Made by a program: the position numbers and the translations under genes
DNA from: Lachnospiraceae bacterium
Lineage (GTDB): Bacteria; Bacillota; Clostridia; Lachnospirales; Lachnospiraceae
DNA: 64,000 nt
Direction of reading: 5' to 3'
Assembly (NCBI GenBank): GCA_017552715.1
Contig: JAFZOW010000040.1
Coordinates: forward strand, 1-64,000
Shown: piece by piece, positions 26,256-35,044 of the stretch
How positions within the stretch are numbered: the first letter of the stretch is position 1
Layout: each line of letters begins with the position of its first letter
The notes under the pieces: generated by a model
Told to the model about the DNA's origin: nothing
The model's input: the letters and a program-made list of their open reading frames with translations, nothing else
The model's database searches: none

Positions 26256-27101
26256 TCACCACACCGTTCTTCCGCCGTCCAGTACCACGGTGGCGCCGGT
26301 CATATAGGTGGCGGCATCCGAGATCATGTAGAGTATGGTGCATACGTATTCGTCCGGCCGGCTCATGCGGCCCAGGGGGATGAGCTTCCCGATCTTTTCC
26401 TGAAAGGCGGGATCCTGGCCGTTTTCCAGGCTGGCGGGGCAGAGGGTGTTCACCCGTATGCCCTTCTCCGCCCAGTATACCGCCAGATACTTCGTCAGGC
26501 CGATGAGGCCGTGCTTTACCACACTGTAGGAGACGGGTTTGATGGTCTGCTCTTCCTCGGGCAGGCCCTCCTTGCGGTAGATGCGCTGGTCCGGGGCGAT
26601 AAGGCCGTAGTCGGAAGAAATGTTCAGGATCACGCCGCTTTTCTGCTTTTCCATCACTTCGCCGAAGACCTGGGCACAGAGCATGGCTCCCGTAAGCCCC
26701 ACGGCGATATCCTGATCCCAGAGCTCCACGGGGAAGTTGTGGAAGCGCATGGCTCCCAGGTTTTTGGAGCCGCCTTCCACCTTGGGATTGTTGGCGGCGT
26801 TATTGATCAGCACATCGATATGGCCGTATTTCTCCAGCAGGCTGTCCCGGACTTTCTCCAGGGCTTCCCTTTTTGTGATGTCGGTGACAAAACATTCGAT
26901 CCGGGTATCTTCACCGTATTCTTCCGTGACGCTTTTCTTCACCCGCTCCATGCCCTCCGGCACGATGTCCAGGAGCACGGCCACACCGCCGCCTTCCACG
27001 ATGGCCTCACAGTGCTTCATGCCGATGAGTCCGCCGCCGCCGGTGACGATACATACCTTCCCGGGGATCTCAAAACGTTCCGTGTAGATCTTTTTTGCCA
27101 T
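26256..27101 (-). CDS. Short-chain dehydrogenase/reductase
   Basis: A 281-residue SDR with the NAD(P)-binding motif VTGGGGLIG (about residues 19-27), NNAANN in place of NNAG, catalytic Ser in NISSDYG, and the Tyr/Lys pair in YSVVKHG. The C terminus AATYMTGATVVLDGGRTVW is typical. It is the last gene of a three-gene unit with an oxidoreductase and a cytidylyltransferase, and resembles PtmA-like SDRs associated with nonulosonic acid or related surface sugars. The sugar itself is inferred from context only. Confidence 0.88.
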   Translation of the reverse strand: MAKKIYTERFEIPGKVCIVTGGGGLIGMKHCEAIVEGGGVAVLLDIVPEGMERVKKSVTEEYGEDTRIECFVTDITKREALEKVRDSLLEKYGHIDVLINNAANNPKVEGGSKNLGAMRFHNFPVELWDQDIAVGLTGAMLCAQVFGEVMEKQKSGVILNISSDYGLIAPDQRIYRKEGLPEEEQTIKPVSYSVVKHGLIGLTKYLAVYWAEKGIRVNTLCPASLENGQDPAFQEKIGKLIPLGRMSRPDEYVCTILYMISDAATYMTGATVVLDGGRTVW

Positions 27102-27103
27102 CT

Positions 27104-28129
27104 TTATACCTCCACCGTTTTGTTTTCCGCTGCGGAGCGTTTTTCCGCCAGCGCCATTTCAAGAGCCGTGATCCCTGCCGAAAGGGGGATGGCAGGTTCC
27201 GTGTCCTTTTTTATGCATTCCAGAAAATCATTCAGTTCTTCGATGAACATTTCATTGCGGACGAAATCCGAATCGTTCCATATCTCCGCAGGTTCGTCCC
27301 CGCGGTATTTCGTGAAGCGGGCAGCCAGAAGATCCGCCTCGATGCGTCCGTATTCGCCCACGACCTTGAAGGCATGCACCGGGGGATACTGGAGGAAATC
27401 CGTGTGGGTAAAGATGGGATAAGCATCCCGGGTAGTAAAGACCGCCTGGGCGCTTTCCTCAACATCGATCTCCAGTCCGCCGCGCTCTCCCAGCTGCGCC
27501 CGTACATCCACCGGCTTTCCGAAGAGCCATTGCAGGATATCCAGATCGTGCATCTGCAGGTTCAGCACCGGCCCGCCGCCCATCTTTTTCCGGGCCATGT
27601 AGGTATCCCGGTAATCCTCGTAGCGGTGCATGGTGGTCACCCGTTCCGAGAACTCGCAGGAAACATAGCGGAGCCGACCCAGCTCACCGCTTTCCACGCT
27701 TTCCTTCATGCGCTGCACCTCGGGGTGGTAGCGGTTCTGAAAGCCCATGAAGATCTTCAGGCCCTTTTCTTTTTCCAGACGTTTCAGTTCCTCCACACCC
27801 TCCATGGAATCGGAGAGGGGCTTTTCGATCAGCAGATGGCAGCCTGCCTCCGCGCAGCGGAGGGCGAACTCCATGTGCCGGGATGTGATATTGGTGATGA
27901 AAGCGATCTCCGGCTTTTTTGCCAGGGCCTCTTCGATATCCGTGTAGGAGCTGATGTTGTACTCCTCTTCCAGATCCACGCCTTCGCGGATCTGCAGGCT
28001 GTCGCTGAAGGTGGCCTTAAGACCCCGGCTGCGGAAGGCGATGAGTTCCGCTTCATCCCCAAGTATGCGGCGGATATTGCGCATGTGACGCTGGCCTATG
28101 CTGCCCAGCCCGATCATCAGTATCTTCAT
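27104..28129 (-). CDS. Gfo/Idh/MocA-family sugar oxidoreductase
   Basis: A 341-residue two-domain oxidoreductase. The N-terminal Rossmann fold shows MIGLGSIGQRHMRNIR and the conserved Lys in EKPLSDSMEG that takes part in hydride transfer; the C-terminal domain has the GGGPVLNLQMHDLDILQWLFG block common in the family. It acts with NAD(P) on sugars or sugar nucleotides. It lies between the SDR (2-base gap) and the cytidylyltransferase (4-base overlap), so the three probably build or modify one CMP-activated sugar. Confidence 0.9.
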   Translation of the reverse strand: MKILMIGLGSIGQRHMRNIRRILGDEAELIAFRSRGLKATFSDSLQIREGVDLEEEYNISSYTDIEEALAKKPEIAFITNITSRHMEFALRCAEAGCHLLIEKPLSDSMEGVEELKRLEKEKGLKIFMGFQNRYHPEVQRMKESVESGELGRLRYVSCEFSERVTTMHRYEDYRDTYMARKKMGGGPVLNLQMHDLDILQWLFGKPVDVRAQLGERGGLEIDVEESAQAVFTTRDAYPIFTHTDFLQYPPVHAFKVVGEYGRIEADLLAARFTKYRGDEPAEIWNDSDFVRNEMFIEELNDFLECIKKDTEPAIPLSAGITALEMALAEKRSAAENKTVEV

Positions 28130-28893
28130 AGTCCGGCCTCCGAAAGCTCTTTATAATTGGCCCGCAGATATTTCAGCAGGCTTTCTTCACGCTGTTCCAG
28201 TATGTATTCGATATAATCCAGGTCGTCCTTGGCATCCACATCCACGGCTTTGGGGATGATATAGGAGATGACCTTATCCCCGTGCATCTTATGGTTTTTC
28301 TGTATGAATTCCGTACGGAGCAGATCCACATAGCCGTCGGGGGTGTAGACCTGATCGAAGTCCTGCCTGGGCTGATTGGCTTCATCGATGCTCATGCCTT
28401 CGATAAAGCTGCGGTAGTAGCCGTCAGGCCGGATGCAGAACATCTTATATGGAGGAAAGACCTGCTTATGGGCACTGCGCAGGCTGGTGGCCTGGGGGTC
28501 CGAAAGCATCCTGTCCACGGCAGCGTCCACCAGCTCCTTTTCCCGCAGGGGAGAAGTGGGACGCAGGTGCATGAAGAATTCCGGAAGCTTCCCTTCATGC
28601 TTATCCAGCCAGCCTATGGCATGTTCCATGAACTCGATATCGGGAGAAGTGTCCGTGGCATACTCCGCGGGCCGCAGGAAAGGGGTCTCGGCTCCGTAAT
28701 AACGGGCGATGGCGGCATATTCCTCCGAATCGGTGGATACCAGGATGCGGGATACACGGCTGCAGTTTTTGGCGGCGGCGATGGCGTAAGCAAGCAGGGG
28801 GTAGCCCTTTACGCAGCGGATATTCTTGTTTTTTACGCCCTTGCTGCCGGCACGGGCCGGGATGATGGCGTAGATCTGTCCTTTTTCGATCAT
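28126..28893 (-). CDS. Acylneuraminate cytidylyltransferase family protein
   Basis: A 255-residue nucleotidyltransferase with the CMP-sugar synthetase signature IIPARAGSKGVKNKNI at the N terminus, LVSTDSEEYAAIA, and RPTSPLREKELVDAA. Relatives couple CTP to sialic, legionaminic, pseudaminic or KDO-type sugars (NeuA, PtmB, PseF). The specific sugar cannot be read from sequence, and no NeuB-like synthase is present nearby. It heads the minus-strand unit and is divergent from glnA. Confidence 0.9.
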   Translation of the reverse strand: MIEKGQIYAIIPARAGSKGVKNKNIRCVKGYPLLAYAIAAAKNCSRVSRILVSTDSEEYAAIARYYGAETPFLRPAEYATDTSPDIEFMEHAIGWLDKHEGKLPEFFMHLRPTSPLREKELVDAAVDRMLSDPQATSLRSAHKQVFPPYKMFCIRPDGYYRSFIEGMSIDEANQPRQDFDQVYTPDGYVDLLRTEFIQKNHKMHGDKVISYIIPKAVDVDAKDDLDYIEYILEQREESLLKYLRANYKELSEAGL

Positions 28894-29005
28894 TTTCGGC
28901 TTCCTTTCGGCGTTAAGATCCCCGGTCCGCTCTGCCGGTCCGGGATGATACCTGATATTCCCTTATCATGGGATGACATATTATTTTAACACAGTTTTCC
29001 ACGTC

Positions 29006-29034
29006 TTGACGAGTTTTTTTTCATCAAGTATAAT
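29006..29034 (+). promoter_or_regulatory. glnA promoter
   Basis: TTGACG (29006-29011) and a perfect TATAAT (29029-29034) are separated by 17 bases. Transcription should start near 29041, leaving a leader of about 72 bases. Confidence 0.88.
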
Positions 29035-29040
29035 CAGTGC

Positions 29041-29112
29041 AGTTGCACAAGGGAGTGCCTGAAAAAGGGGCTCCTTTGCCCTTTTAAGGGCCTGAAAAGA
29101 AGGGAGAAAGCC
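29041..29112 (+). promoter_or_regulatory. glnA leader with two alternative stems
   Basis: GCCCTT (29078-29083) can pair with AAGGGC (29086-29091), or a longer GCCCTTTT (29078-29085) can pair with AAAAGGGGC (29063-29071, one bulged G, six-base loop). The two structures exclude each other. The next gene but one encodes an ANTAR RNA-binding protein, so control here is conceivable, but no U-run follows and the loops do not show the usual ANTAR A1/G4 pattern. Confidence 0.35.
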
Positions 29113-30450
29113 ATGGCGAAATACACGAAGGAAGAGATCCTTGCGCTGGCAGAAGAGGAGAATGTGGAGTTCATCCGCCTGCAGTTTACGGATGTTTTCG
29201 GTAACCTGAAGAACAAGGCCATCACGGCAGTACAGCTGGAGAGGGCGCTGAATAACGAGCTGATGTTTGACGGCTCTGCCATCGACGGTTTTGCCCGGGG
29301 GACAGAGGCGGATATGTACCTCTATCCGGATCCGGACAGCTGGGTGATCCTGCCCTGGAGACCGCAGCATGGGAAAGTGGCCCGTATGCTTTGCGATGTG
29401 TACACGGCGGACCGCAAGCCTTTTGCCGGGGATCCCAGAAGGGTGCTGAAGCTGGCCATCGAAAAGGCGGCGGAGATGGGCTATACCTTCCATGTGGGAC
29501 CGGAGTGCGAGTTCTTCCTTTTCCGTATCGACGAGGATGGACAGCCTACCACCCAGACCGAAGAGATGGAGAGAGCCGGATACTTTGATATCGGCCCCAT
29601 CGACAGCGGCGAGAATGCCCGCCGGGATATGGTGCTTACTCTGGAAGAGATGGGCTTTACCATCGAATCCTCACATCATGAGCAGGCACCGGCCCAGCAC
29701 GAGATCGATTTTTCACATGACGAGGCCATGCAGACTGCCGATAATGTGGTGACCTTCAAGATGGCGGTGAAGACCATTGCGCGGCGCCATGGTCAGCATG
29801 CCACCTTCATGCCCAAGCCCAAGTACGGCAATTGCGGTTCCGGCATGCACCTGAACATGAGCCTGCACAGGAACGGAGAAAACATCTTCCGTAATGATGC
29901 CGATCCCGAGGGGATCAGCCAGGAAGCCCGCTGGTTCATCGGAGGGATCATGACCCATATCAAGGGCATGACGGCCATACTCAATCCCCTGGTGAATTCC
30001 TACAAACGTCTGGTACCGGGCTATGATGCGCCGGTGTGGATCAGCTGGAGCGGCAAGGGGCGCGGTCCCCTGCTTGGAGTTCCTGCGGATAAAGGTCCCC
30101 GGGCCAGAGTGGAGCTGCGCAGCCCGGATTCGGCAGCCAATCCCTATCTGGCCCTGGCCGTGGTCCTTCGCGCCGGTCTGGAAGGGATAGAGAAGCATAT
30201 CGAGCCCCCCGCACCCGTGGAAGGCAATCTTTTTACAATGCCGGCGGAAGAGTTGAAAGCCATGGGAGTGGAATCCCTGCCCACGACCCTGATGGAGGCG
30301 GTTCATTCCCTGGAAGGAGACAGCCTGGTACAGGATGCCCTGGGGCCTCATATCGCACCTCTTTATATAGAAGGAAAGAAAAAGGAGTTTCTGGAATACA
30401 GTGCCCAGGTGAGCCAGTGGGAAGTGGATCGTTATCTGTATAAATATTAA
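29113..30450 (+). CDS. glnA: Glutamine synthetase type I
   Basis: The 445-residue enzyme makes glutamine from glutamate, ammonia and ATP. It has the beta-grasp N-terminal part (EFIRLQFTDVFGNLKN), the ATP/metal motifs FDGSAIDGF and GPECEFFLF, the NPLVNSYKRLVPGYDAP block, and ENLS-like regions of class I-alpha enzymes. Length matches the Gram-positive GSI-alpha form, which is not adenylylated; accordingly the adenylylation Tyr motif of the beta form is not seen. It is followed directly by an ANTAR regulator gene. Confidence 0.97.
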   Translation: MAKYTKEEILALAEEENVEFIRLQFTDVFGNLKNKAITAVQLERALNNELMFDGSAIDGFARGTEADMYLYPDPDSWVILPWRPQHGKVARMLCDVYTADRKPFAGDPRRVLKLAIEKAAEMGYTFHVGPECEFFLFRIDEDGQPTTQTEEMERAGYFDIGPIDSGENARRDMVLTLEEMGFTIESSHHEQAPAQHEIDFSHDEAMQTADNVVTFKMAVKTIARRHGQHATFMPKPKYGNCGSGMHLNMSLHRNGENIFRNDADPEGISQEARWFIGGIMTHIKGMTAILNPLVNSYKRLVPGYDAPVWISWSGKGRGPLLGVPADKGPRARVELRSPDSAANPYLALAVVLRAGLEGIEKHIEPPAPVEGNLFTMPAEELKAMGVESLPTTLMEAVHSLEGDSLVQDALGPHIAPLYIEGKKKEFLEYSAQVSQWEVDRYLYKY

Positions 30451-30996
30451 ATGAACCTGATCGTACTCTTCGGGAAAAGTGAAGAGGGTAAAGCGATCCG
30501 CAGCCTGTTGGTAAAGAACGGCTACGAGGTGGATGTGATCTGCAATACCGGGGCCCAGGCCCTGGCGGAAGCGGATGCCCTGGCGGAAGGCATCATTGTC
30601 TGTGGATTTCGTTATCCGGATATGATATACTCGGAATTGTTGGAAGACCTTCCGGGTGATTTTGAAATGCTGCTGATCGCTCGTGCCTCTCTGCTGGAGG
30701 AGGGGGTGCCGGAGGAGGTTGTGGCACTGCCCATGCCTCTGCAGACCGTGGATCTTTTTTCCACCCTGGGGATGATGATCGGCCGCCGGGAGCGGAAACG
30801 TAAAAAACAGCGTCTGATCCCGAAGCAGCGGAGCCGGGAGGAGCAGGCCGTCATCGACGAGGCCAAGACGGTGCTGATGGAACGCAACCGTATGAGCGAG
30901 GAAGAAGCACACCGCTATCTTCAGAAATGCAGTATGGACAGCGGGACGGGACTTGCGGAGAGCGCCCGGATGATACTGACACTCATGGACAAATGA
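30451..30996 (+). CDS. ANTAR-domain RNA-binding regulator
   Basis: A 181-residue protein whose C terminus (about residues 125-181) is an ANTAR domain: AVIDEAKTVLMERNRMSEEEAHRYLQ. This fold binds double-hairpin RNA and prevents termination. The N-terminal part looks like a receiver fold but has no phospho-acceptor Asp in the expected place (EGIIVCGFRYP), so it is probably phosphorylation-independent. The ATG abuts the glnA stop without a clear ribosome binding site, suggesting coupled translation. The position directly after glnA recalls the clostridial nitrogen regulator NitR, so nitrogen control is likely. Confidence 0.88.
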   Translation: MNLIVLFGKSEEGKAIRSLLVKNGYEVDVICNTGAQALAEADALAEGIIVCGFRYPDMIYSELLEDLPGDFEMLLIARASLLEEGVPEEVVALPMPLQTVDLFSTLGMMIGRRERKRKKQRLIPKQRSREEQAVIDEAKTVLMERNRMSEEEAHRYLQKCSMDSGTGLAESARMILTLMDK

Positions 30997-31006
30997 GGGA
31001 ATGCCT

Positions 31007-31861
31007 ATGAAGTTTACGAAGATGGAAGGCTGCGGTAATGATTACATCTATATTGACGGCAGCCGTGAGCAGGTAGCGGACAAGCCGGAGCTGGCCAGGC
31101 GTTTAAGCGACCGGCATTACGGCATCGGCAGCGACGGAGTGATCTTCATCAATCCTTCGGAGAAGGCGGATTTTGAGATGGAGATGTACAATTCCGACGG
31201 CTCCTACTCCGAGATGTGCGGCAACGGGATACGCTGCGTTGCGAAGTATGTATACGATAACGGACTTACAACAAAGAATCCCCTGACCATCGAAAGTGCC
31301 GGCAGCGTTAAGACACTGGATCTGCATCTTAAGGACGGTAAGGTGGACAGCGTGACCGTCAATATGGGAGAGCCGATCCTGGAAGCGGAAAAGATCCCGC
31401 TGGATGTGACTAAGCTGGCGGATGAAGGAGACGGAAACACGGACCGTGCCATACGTCTCGTTTTTGGCGGGGAGACGGCAGAGAAGCGCATGACGGCCGT
31501 GTCCATGGGGAACCCCCATGCGGTGTATTTTGTGGAGGATACGGAAGCGCTGGATCTGGAAAAGATCGGCCCCGTGCACGAGCACCATCCGGCTTTCCCC
31601 AAGGCCGTCAATACCGAGTTTGTACAGGTTCTGGACCGTACACATCTACGGATGCGTGTATGGGAGCGGGGGGCCGGCGAGACCCTGGCCTGCGGAACGG
31701 GAGCCAGTGCGGTGCTGGTGGCCGCGGTACTGAACGGAAAGTGCGAACGCAAGGCCGAGATCGAACTCAGGGGCGGAAAGCTTACCATCGAATGGAAAGA
31801 AGAAGATAACTGCGTATATATGACCGGACCCGCGAGGACGGTCTTTACAGGGGAGGTTTAA
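31007..31861 (+). CDS. dapF: Diaminopimelate epimerase
   Basis: The 284-residue enzyme interconverts LL- and meso-diaminopimelate for lysine and peptidoglycan. The two catalytic cysteines are Cys71 in EMCGNGIRC and Cys229 in LACGTGASA; the start MKFTKMEGCGNDYIY is characteristic. I chose the ATG at 31007 rather than 31001 because the GAGGGA ribosome binding site would be too close to the latter. It is followed by dapL, which supplies its substrate. Confidence 0.97.
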   Translation: MKFTKMEGCGNDYIYIDGSREQVADKPELARRLSDRHYGIGSDGVIFINPSEKADFEMEMYNSDGSYSEMCGNGIRCVAKYVYDNGLTTKNPLTIESAGSVKTLDLHLKDGKVDSVTVNMGEPILEAEKIPLDVTKLADEGDGNTDRAIRLVFGGETAEKRMTAVSMGNPHAVYFVEDTEALDLEKIGPVHEHHPAFPKAVNTEFVQVLDRTHLRMRVWERGAGETLACGTGASAVLVAAVLNGKCERKAEIELRGGKLTIEWKEEDNCVYMTGPARTVFTGEV

Positions 31862-31864
31862 ATC

Positions 31865-33079
31865 ATGTTAAGAGCAAATCAGGATTACTTGAAGTTGCCG
31901 GGAAGCTATCTCTTTTCCACGGTGGCGAGAAAGCAGCGCGAATTCCAGGCAGCCCATCCCGAAAAGAGCGTGATACGCTTAAGCATCGGGGATGTGACCC
32001 AGCCCATCGCACCGGCCATCATCGATGCCCTTCACCGGGCTGTGGACGAGATGGGATCGGCGGAGGGCTTCCATGGCTATGCACCGGATCTGGGTTATGA
32101 GTTCCTGCGCAATACCATCGCGGAGCAGGATTACAAGGCCCGGGGCTGTGAAGTGTCCGCGGATGAGGTCTTTGTTTCCGACGGAGCCAAGGGAGACTGC
32201 GGAAACATCCAGGAGATCTTTGAAAAGGACTGCAGGGTGGCTGTATGCGACCCCGTATATCCCGTGTATGTGGATACCAACGTGATGGCGGGCCGTACCG
32301 GTACCTATGACGAGGCCACAGGCACCTGGTCGGATGTGATCTACATGCCCTGCCTGGAGGAGAATGACTTCGCTCCCCGGCTGCCGAAGGAGAAGCCGGA
32401 CCTGATCTATCTCTGCTTCCCCAATAACCCCACGGGGGCAACGATCACCAAAGCCCAGCTGCAGAAGTGGGTGGATTACGCCAATGAGAACGGGGCCGTG
32501 ATCATCTATGACGCGGCTTACGAATCCTATATCTCCGAGGCGGATGTGCCTCACAGCATTTACGAATGCGCCGGGGCAAGGACCTGCGCCATCGAGATCC
32601 GTTCCTTCTCCAAGAATGCGGGCTTTACCGGCCTGCGTCTGGGCTTCACGGTGGTCCCTAAGGAGCTTACGGTGGACGGCGTGGCCCTGCACGGGCTCTG
32701 GGCCAGAAGGCACGGGACAAAGTACAACGGAGCGCCCTATATCGTGCAGCGTGCCGGCGAGGCGGTCTACAGCCCGGACGGAAAAGAGCAGCTGAAGAAA
32801 CAGGTGGCTTACTATATGCGCAATGCGGAGTACATCCGCACAAATCTGGCTGAGGCGGGGTATACGGTCTCCGGCGGCGTGAACGCGCCTTACATCTGGC
32901 TGCGCACTCCCGATAATATGACAAGCTGGGATTTCTTTGACCGCATGCTGGAACAGGCCGGTGTGGTAGGTACTCCGGGCAGCGGCTTCGGGCCCAGCGG
33001 TGAGCACTACTTCCGCCTTACGGCCTTCGGTACCTTTGAAAATACGCAGGAAGCGATCAAACGGATAAAGGAGATGTAA
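31865..33079 (+). CDS. dapL: LL-diaminopimelate aminotransferase
   Basis: A 404-residue PLP enzyme that makes LL-diaminopimelate directly from tetrahydrodipicolinate and glutamate. Typical features are RLSIGDVTQPIAPA near the N terminus, FHGYAPDLGYEFLR, VSDGAKGDCGNIQ, CFPNNPTGA and the cofactor lysine Lys250 in SFSKNAGFTGLRLG. It starts 3 bases after dapF. Presence of dapL indicates the aminotransferase variant of the lysine pathway, with dapF converting the product to the meso form. Confidence 0.96.
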   Translation: MLRANQDYLKLPGSYLFSTVARKQREFQAAHPEKSVIRLSIGDVTQPIAPAIIDALHRAVDEMGSAEGFHGYAPDLGYEFLRNTIAEQDYKARGCEVSADEVFVSDGAKGDCGNIQEIFEKDCRVAVCDPVYPVYVDTNVMAGRTGTYDEATGTWSDVIYMPCLEENDFAPRLPKEKPDLIYLCFPNNPTGATITKAQLQKWVDYANENGAVIIYDAAYESYISEADVPHSIYECAGARTCAIEIRSFSKNAGFTGLRLGFTVVPKELTVDGVALHGLWARRHGTKYNGAPYIVQRAGEAVYSPDGKEQLKKQVAYYMRNAEYIRTNLAEAGYTVSGGVNAPYIWLRTPDNMTSWDFFDRMLEQAGVVGTPGSGFGPSGEHYFRLTAFGTFENTQEAIKRIKEM

Positions 33080-33082
33080 GAT

Positions 33083-33631
33083 ATGGCAAAAGTCGCGATC
33101 TTTCTGGCAGACGGTTTTGAAGAGGTGGAGGCCATCGCCCCCATCGATATCCTGCGCAGGGGCGGGGTGGAAGTGAGTACGGTCTCCGTCATGGGACGGA
33201 CGGAAGTGAAGGGTTCCCATGATATTTATGTACAGGCGGATATGCTCCTGGAAGATCTGGATTTCGGAGCCCAGGATATGCTGATCCTCCCCGGCGGCGG
33301 CCTGGGGACCCAGAATCTGCGTGCCTGTGAGCCTTTGCTGGAAAAGGTGAAGGAATTTGACGCGGCAGGAAAATATATCGCTGCCATCTGTGCGGCCCCT
33401 ACCGTTTTCGGGCAGCTGGGCCTTTTGAAGGGAAAGCGTGCCACCTGCTACGGCGGCATGGAAGAGCAGCTTACCGGTGCCGAGAAGAGTACCGAAGCCG
33501 TTGTGGTGGACGGCCATATCATCACTTCCCGGGGTATGGGCACCGCGACACTTTTCGGCCTGAAGCTTCTGGAGATCTTTACGGATAAGGCAACAGCCGA
33601 TGACATGGCTGCAAAGGTGATGATGCCGTGA
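33083..33631 (+). CDS. DJ-1/PfpI family protein
   Basis: A 182-residue member of the DJ-1 family (flavodoxin-like fold). Conserved are the N-terminal FLADGFEEVEAIAPIDILRR with the active-site Glu, LPGGGLGTQNL, and the nucleophile-elbow Cys103 in AAICAAPT. Proposed activities include glyoxalase III or deglycase-type protection against carbonyl damage and oxidative-stress sensing. It follows dapL by 3 bases and overlaps the next gene by 4. Confidence 0.92.
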   Translation: MAKVAIFLADGFEEVEAIAPIDILRRGGVEVSTVSVMGRTEVKGSHDIYVQADMLLEDLDFGAQDMLILPGGGLGTQNLRACEPLLEKVKEFDAAGKYIAAICAAPTVFGQLGLLKGKRATCYGGMEEQLTGAEKSTEAVVVDGHIITSRGMGTATLFGLKLLEIFTDKATADDMAAKVMMP

Positions 33632-34278
33632 GTCTGAAGACCATCTTCTTCGACCTGGACGGAGTGCTTCTGGATACGGAACCGTTGTACAGCCGCTTCT
33701 GGAGAGAAGCGGCAGAGTGCAGCGGTTTTTCCATGTCCCTGGAGGAGAGCCTTTCCATGCGCAGCCTGGATGCGGCCCTGGCACGGGAAAAGATCAAAGG
33801 ACTTTTCGGGGTGGATATATACGATCCTCTGAGGGAGAAGAGGAAAGAGCTGATGGAGGCATACCGGGAGACACATCCGGTACATGCCAAGCCCGGAGCG
33901 GCGGAGCTCATCCGCAGCCTGGATGAGAAGGGGGCGGAGTATTATATCGTAACGGCATCACCCAAAGGCCGTGTGGAACGATACAGTGCGGATGCGGGGC
34001 TGACCCTGCCTCTGGACCGCATGATCTCCACCAAGAGCGTGGGACGGGGGAAGCCCTATCCCGATGTGTATCTGGAGGCTCTGCGCATCGCCGGCTGCGA
34101 AGCAGGCCGGGCCATCGCCGTGGAGGATTCTCCCAACGGCATACGAAGCGCCCATGCCGCAGGGCTGTATACCGTGATGATCCCGGACCTGACGGAGCCC
34201 ACGGAGGAGGACCTGGGGTACTGTGATGCGGTGTACGGGGGTCTGGGAGAATTTGCCCTGAAAGAAGCTGCGGTATGA
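33628..34278 (+). CDS. HAD-superfamily phosphatase, beta-phosphoglucomutase-like
   Basis: A 216-residue HAD hydrolase with an alpha-helical cap (subfamily IA). Motif I is FFDLDGVLLDTE, motif II VTASPKG, motif III Lys in GRGKPYPDVY and motif IV AVEDSPNGIRSA. Such enzymes act on sugar phosphates or serve as phosphomutases; the substrate is not evident. The GTG at 33628 overlaps the DJ-1 stop by 4 bases, so it ends the dapF-dapL unit. Confidence 0.9.
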   Translation: MSLKTIFFDLDGVLLDTEPLYSRFWREAAECSGFSMSLEESLSMRSLDAALAREKIKGLFGVDIYDPLREKRKELMEAYRETHPVHAKPGAAELIRSLDEKGAEYYIVTASPKGRVERYSADAGLTLPLDRMISTKSVGRGKPYPDVYLEALRIAGCEAGRAIAVEDSPNGIRSAHAAGLYTVMIPDLTEPTEEDLGYCDAVYGGLGEFALKEAAV

Positions 34279-34378
34279 GCAAAAGGCAGGAATTAAATCA
34301 GGAATTAACAATGTAAGCCCTGATACGGGACTTTTTTGGTTAAAAAGGGGGACATAATATGGATGGAGGGCAGATTCG

Positions 34379-34407
34379 TTGACTTTTTCAGGGGTGGATG
34401 ATAATAT
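34379..34407 (+). promoter_or_regulatory. Promoter of lipoprotein gene
   Basis: TTGACT (34379-34384) and TAATAT (34402-34407) are separated by 17 bases, placing the transcript start near 34414. Confidence 0.65.
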
Positions 34408-34432
34408 ATCATGCAGGAAGATGAGAAAGATT

Positions 34433-34969
34433 ATGAAGAGAATTATTGCCGTTTTCCTGCTAATGACGCTGATCCTGACTACGGCCTGTGCCGATAAGGC
34501 GGAAAGATGGGCCTACAATCATGAGCCGGAGACAGAGATCCTCTCACTGAACGAAGGAAACGGTACAGCCCTGTATAAGGGAGTAAAATATAAATACGAA
34601 AAGACTCCGGACCGCATCAATCTGAAGGATGACAAGGGAGAGACGCTCTCACTGCGATATGTGGCAGAGGGAGACGGGATGATCCTCTACGAAGCATCCA
34701 CCTATATCAGGGACGGAGAAGGCAGTCAGGGCCCGGATTCCATCGTCGGTGACTGGAAACAGGAGAACGGCTGGATCTTCCGCTTCACTGCCGAGGGAGG
34801 TTTCAGTGAAGAGGATATGTTCTACGGGCACTACTCCCTGAATGAGGAGCAGCACTCCATTAAGCTGATGTATGATGATCCTCTGGAGGACGCCATCCTT
34901 TATTACACACTGGATGGAGACAGGCTGACGATCGAGTATCCCTGGCCCCTGGTCAGAGTACAGAAATGA
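34433..34969 (+). CDS. Putative lipoprotein
   Basis: A 178-residue protein of unknown function with a lipoprotein signal peptide: MKR, a hydrophobic core and the lipobox LTTAC (Cys at about 18), so it should be anchored to the outer face of the membrane. The mature part is hydrophilic and beta-rich, with GDWKQENGWIFRFTAEGGF resembling the small 'lipocalin-like' or DUF5640-type beta folds seen in Clostridia. I prefer the ATG at 34433 over 34421 because of signal-peptide shape. It may be co-transcribed with the sugar importer 75 bases downstream, across a 7-bp hairpin at 34990-35009. Confidence 0.72.
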   Translation: MKRIIAVFLLMTLILTTACADKAERWAYNHEPETEILSLNEGNGTALYKGVKYKYEKTPDRINLKDDKGETLSLRYVAEGDGMILYEASTYIRDGEGSQGPDSIVGDWKQENGWIFRFTAEGGFSEEDMFYGHYSLNEEQHSIKLMYDDPLEDAILYYTLDGDRLTIEYPWPLVRVQK

Positions 34970-35044
34970 GCAGCCGCACAAAACGATCTTAAGCGGAATA
35001 GCCCGCTTACAGATAAACCACATTTTTACAGGAGGTCAAAAGTT

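Noticed and set aside
31979-33784. 601-codon open frame on the minus strand
   Set aside because: It lies antisense to dapL, the DJ-1 gene and the HAD gene, all with clear catalytic motifs; long antisense frames recur across this G+C-rich window (also 902-2239 and 56281-57819).
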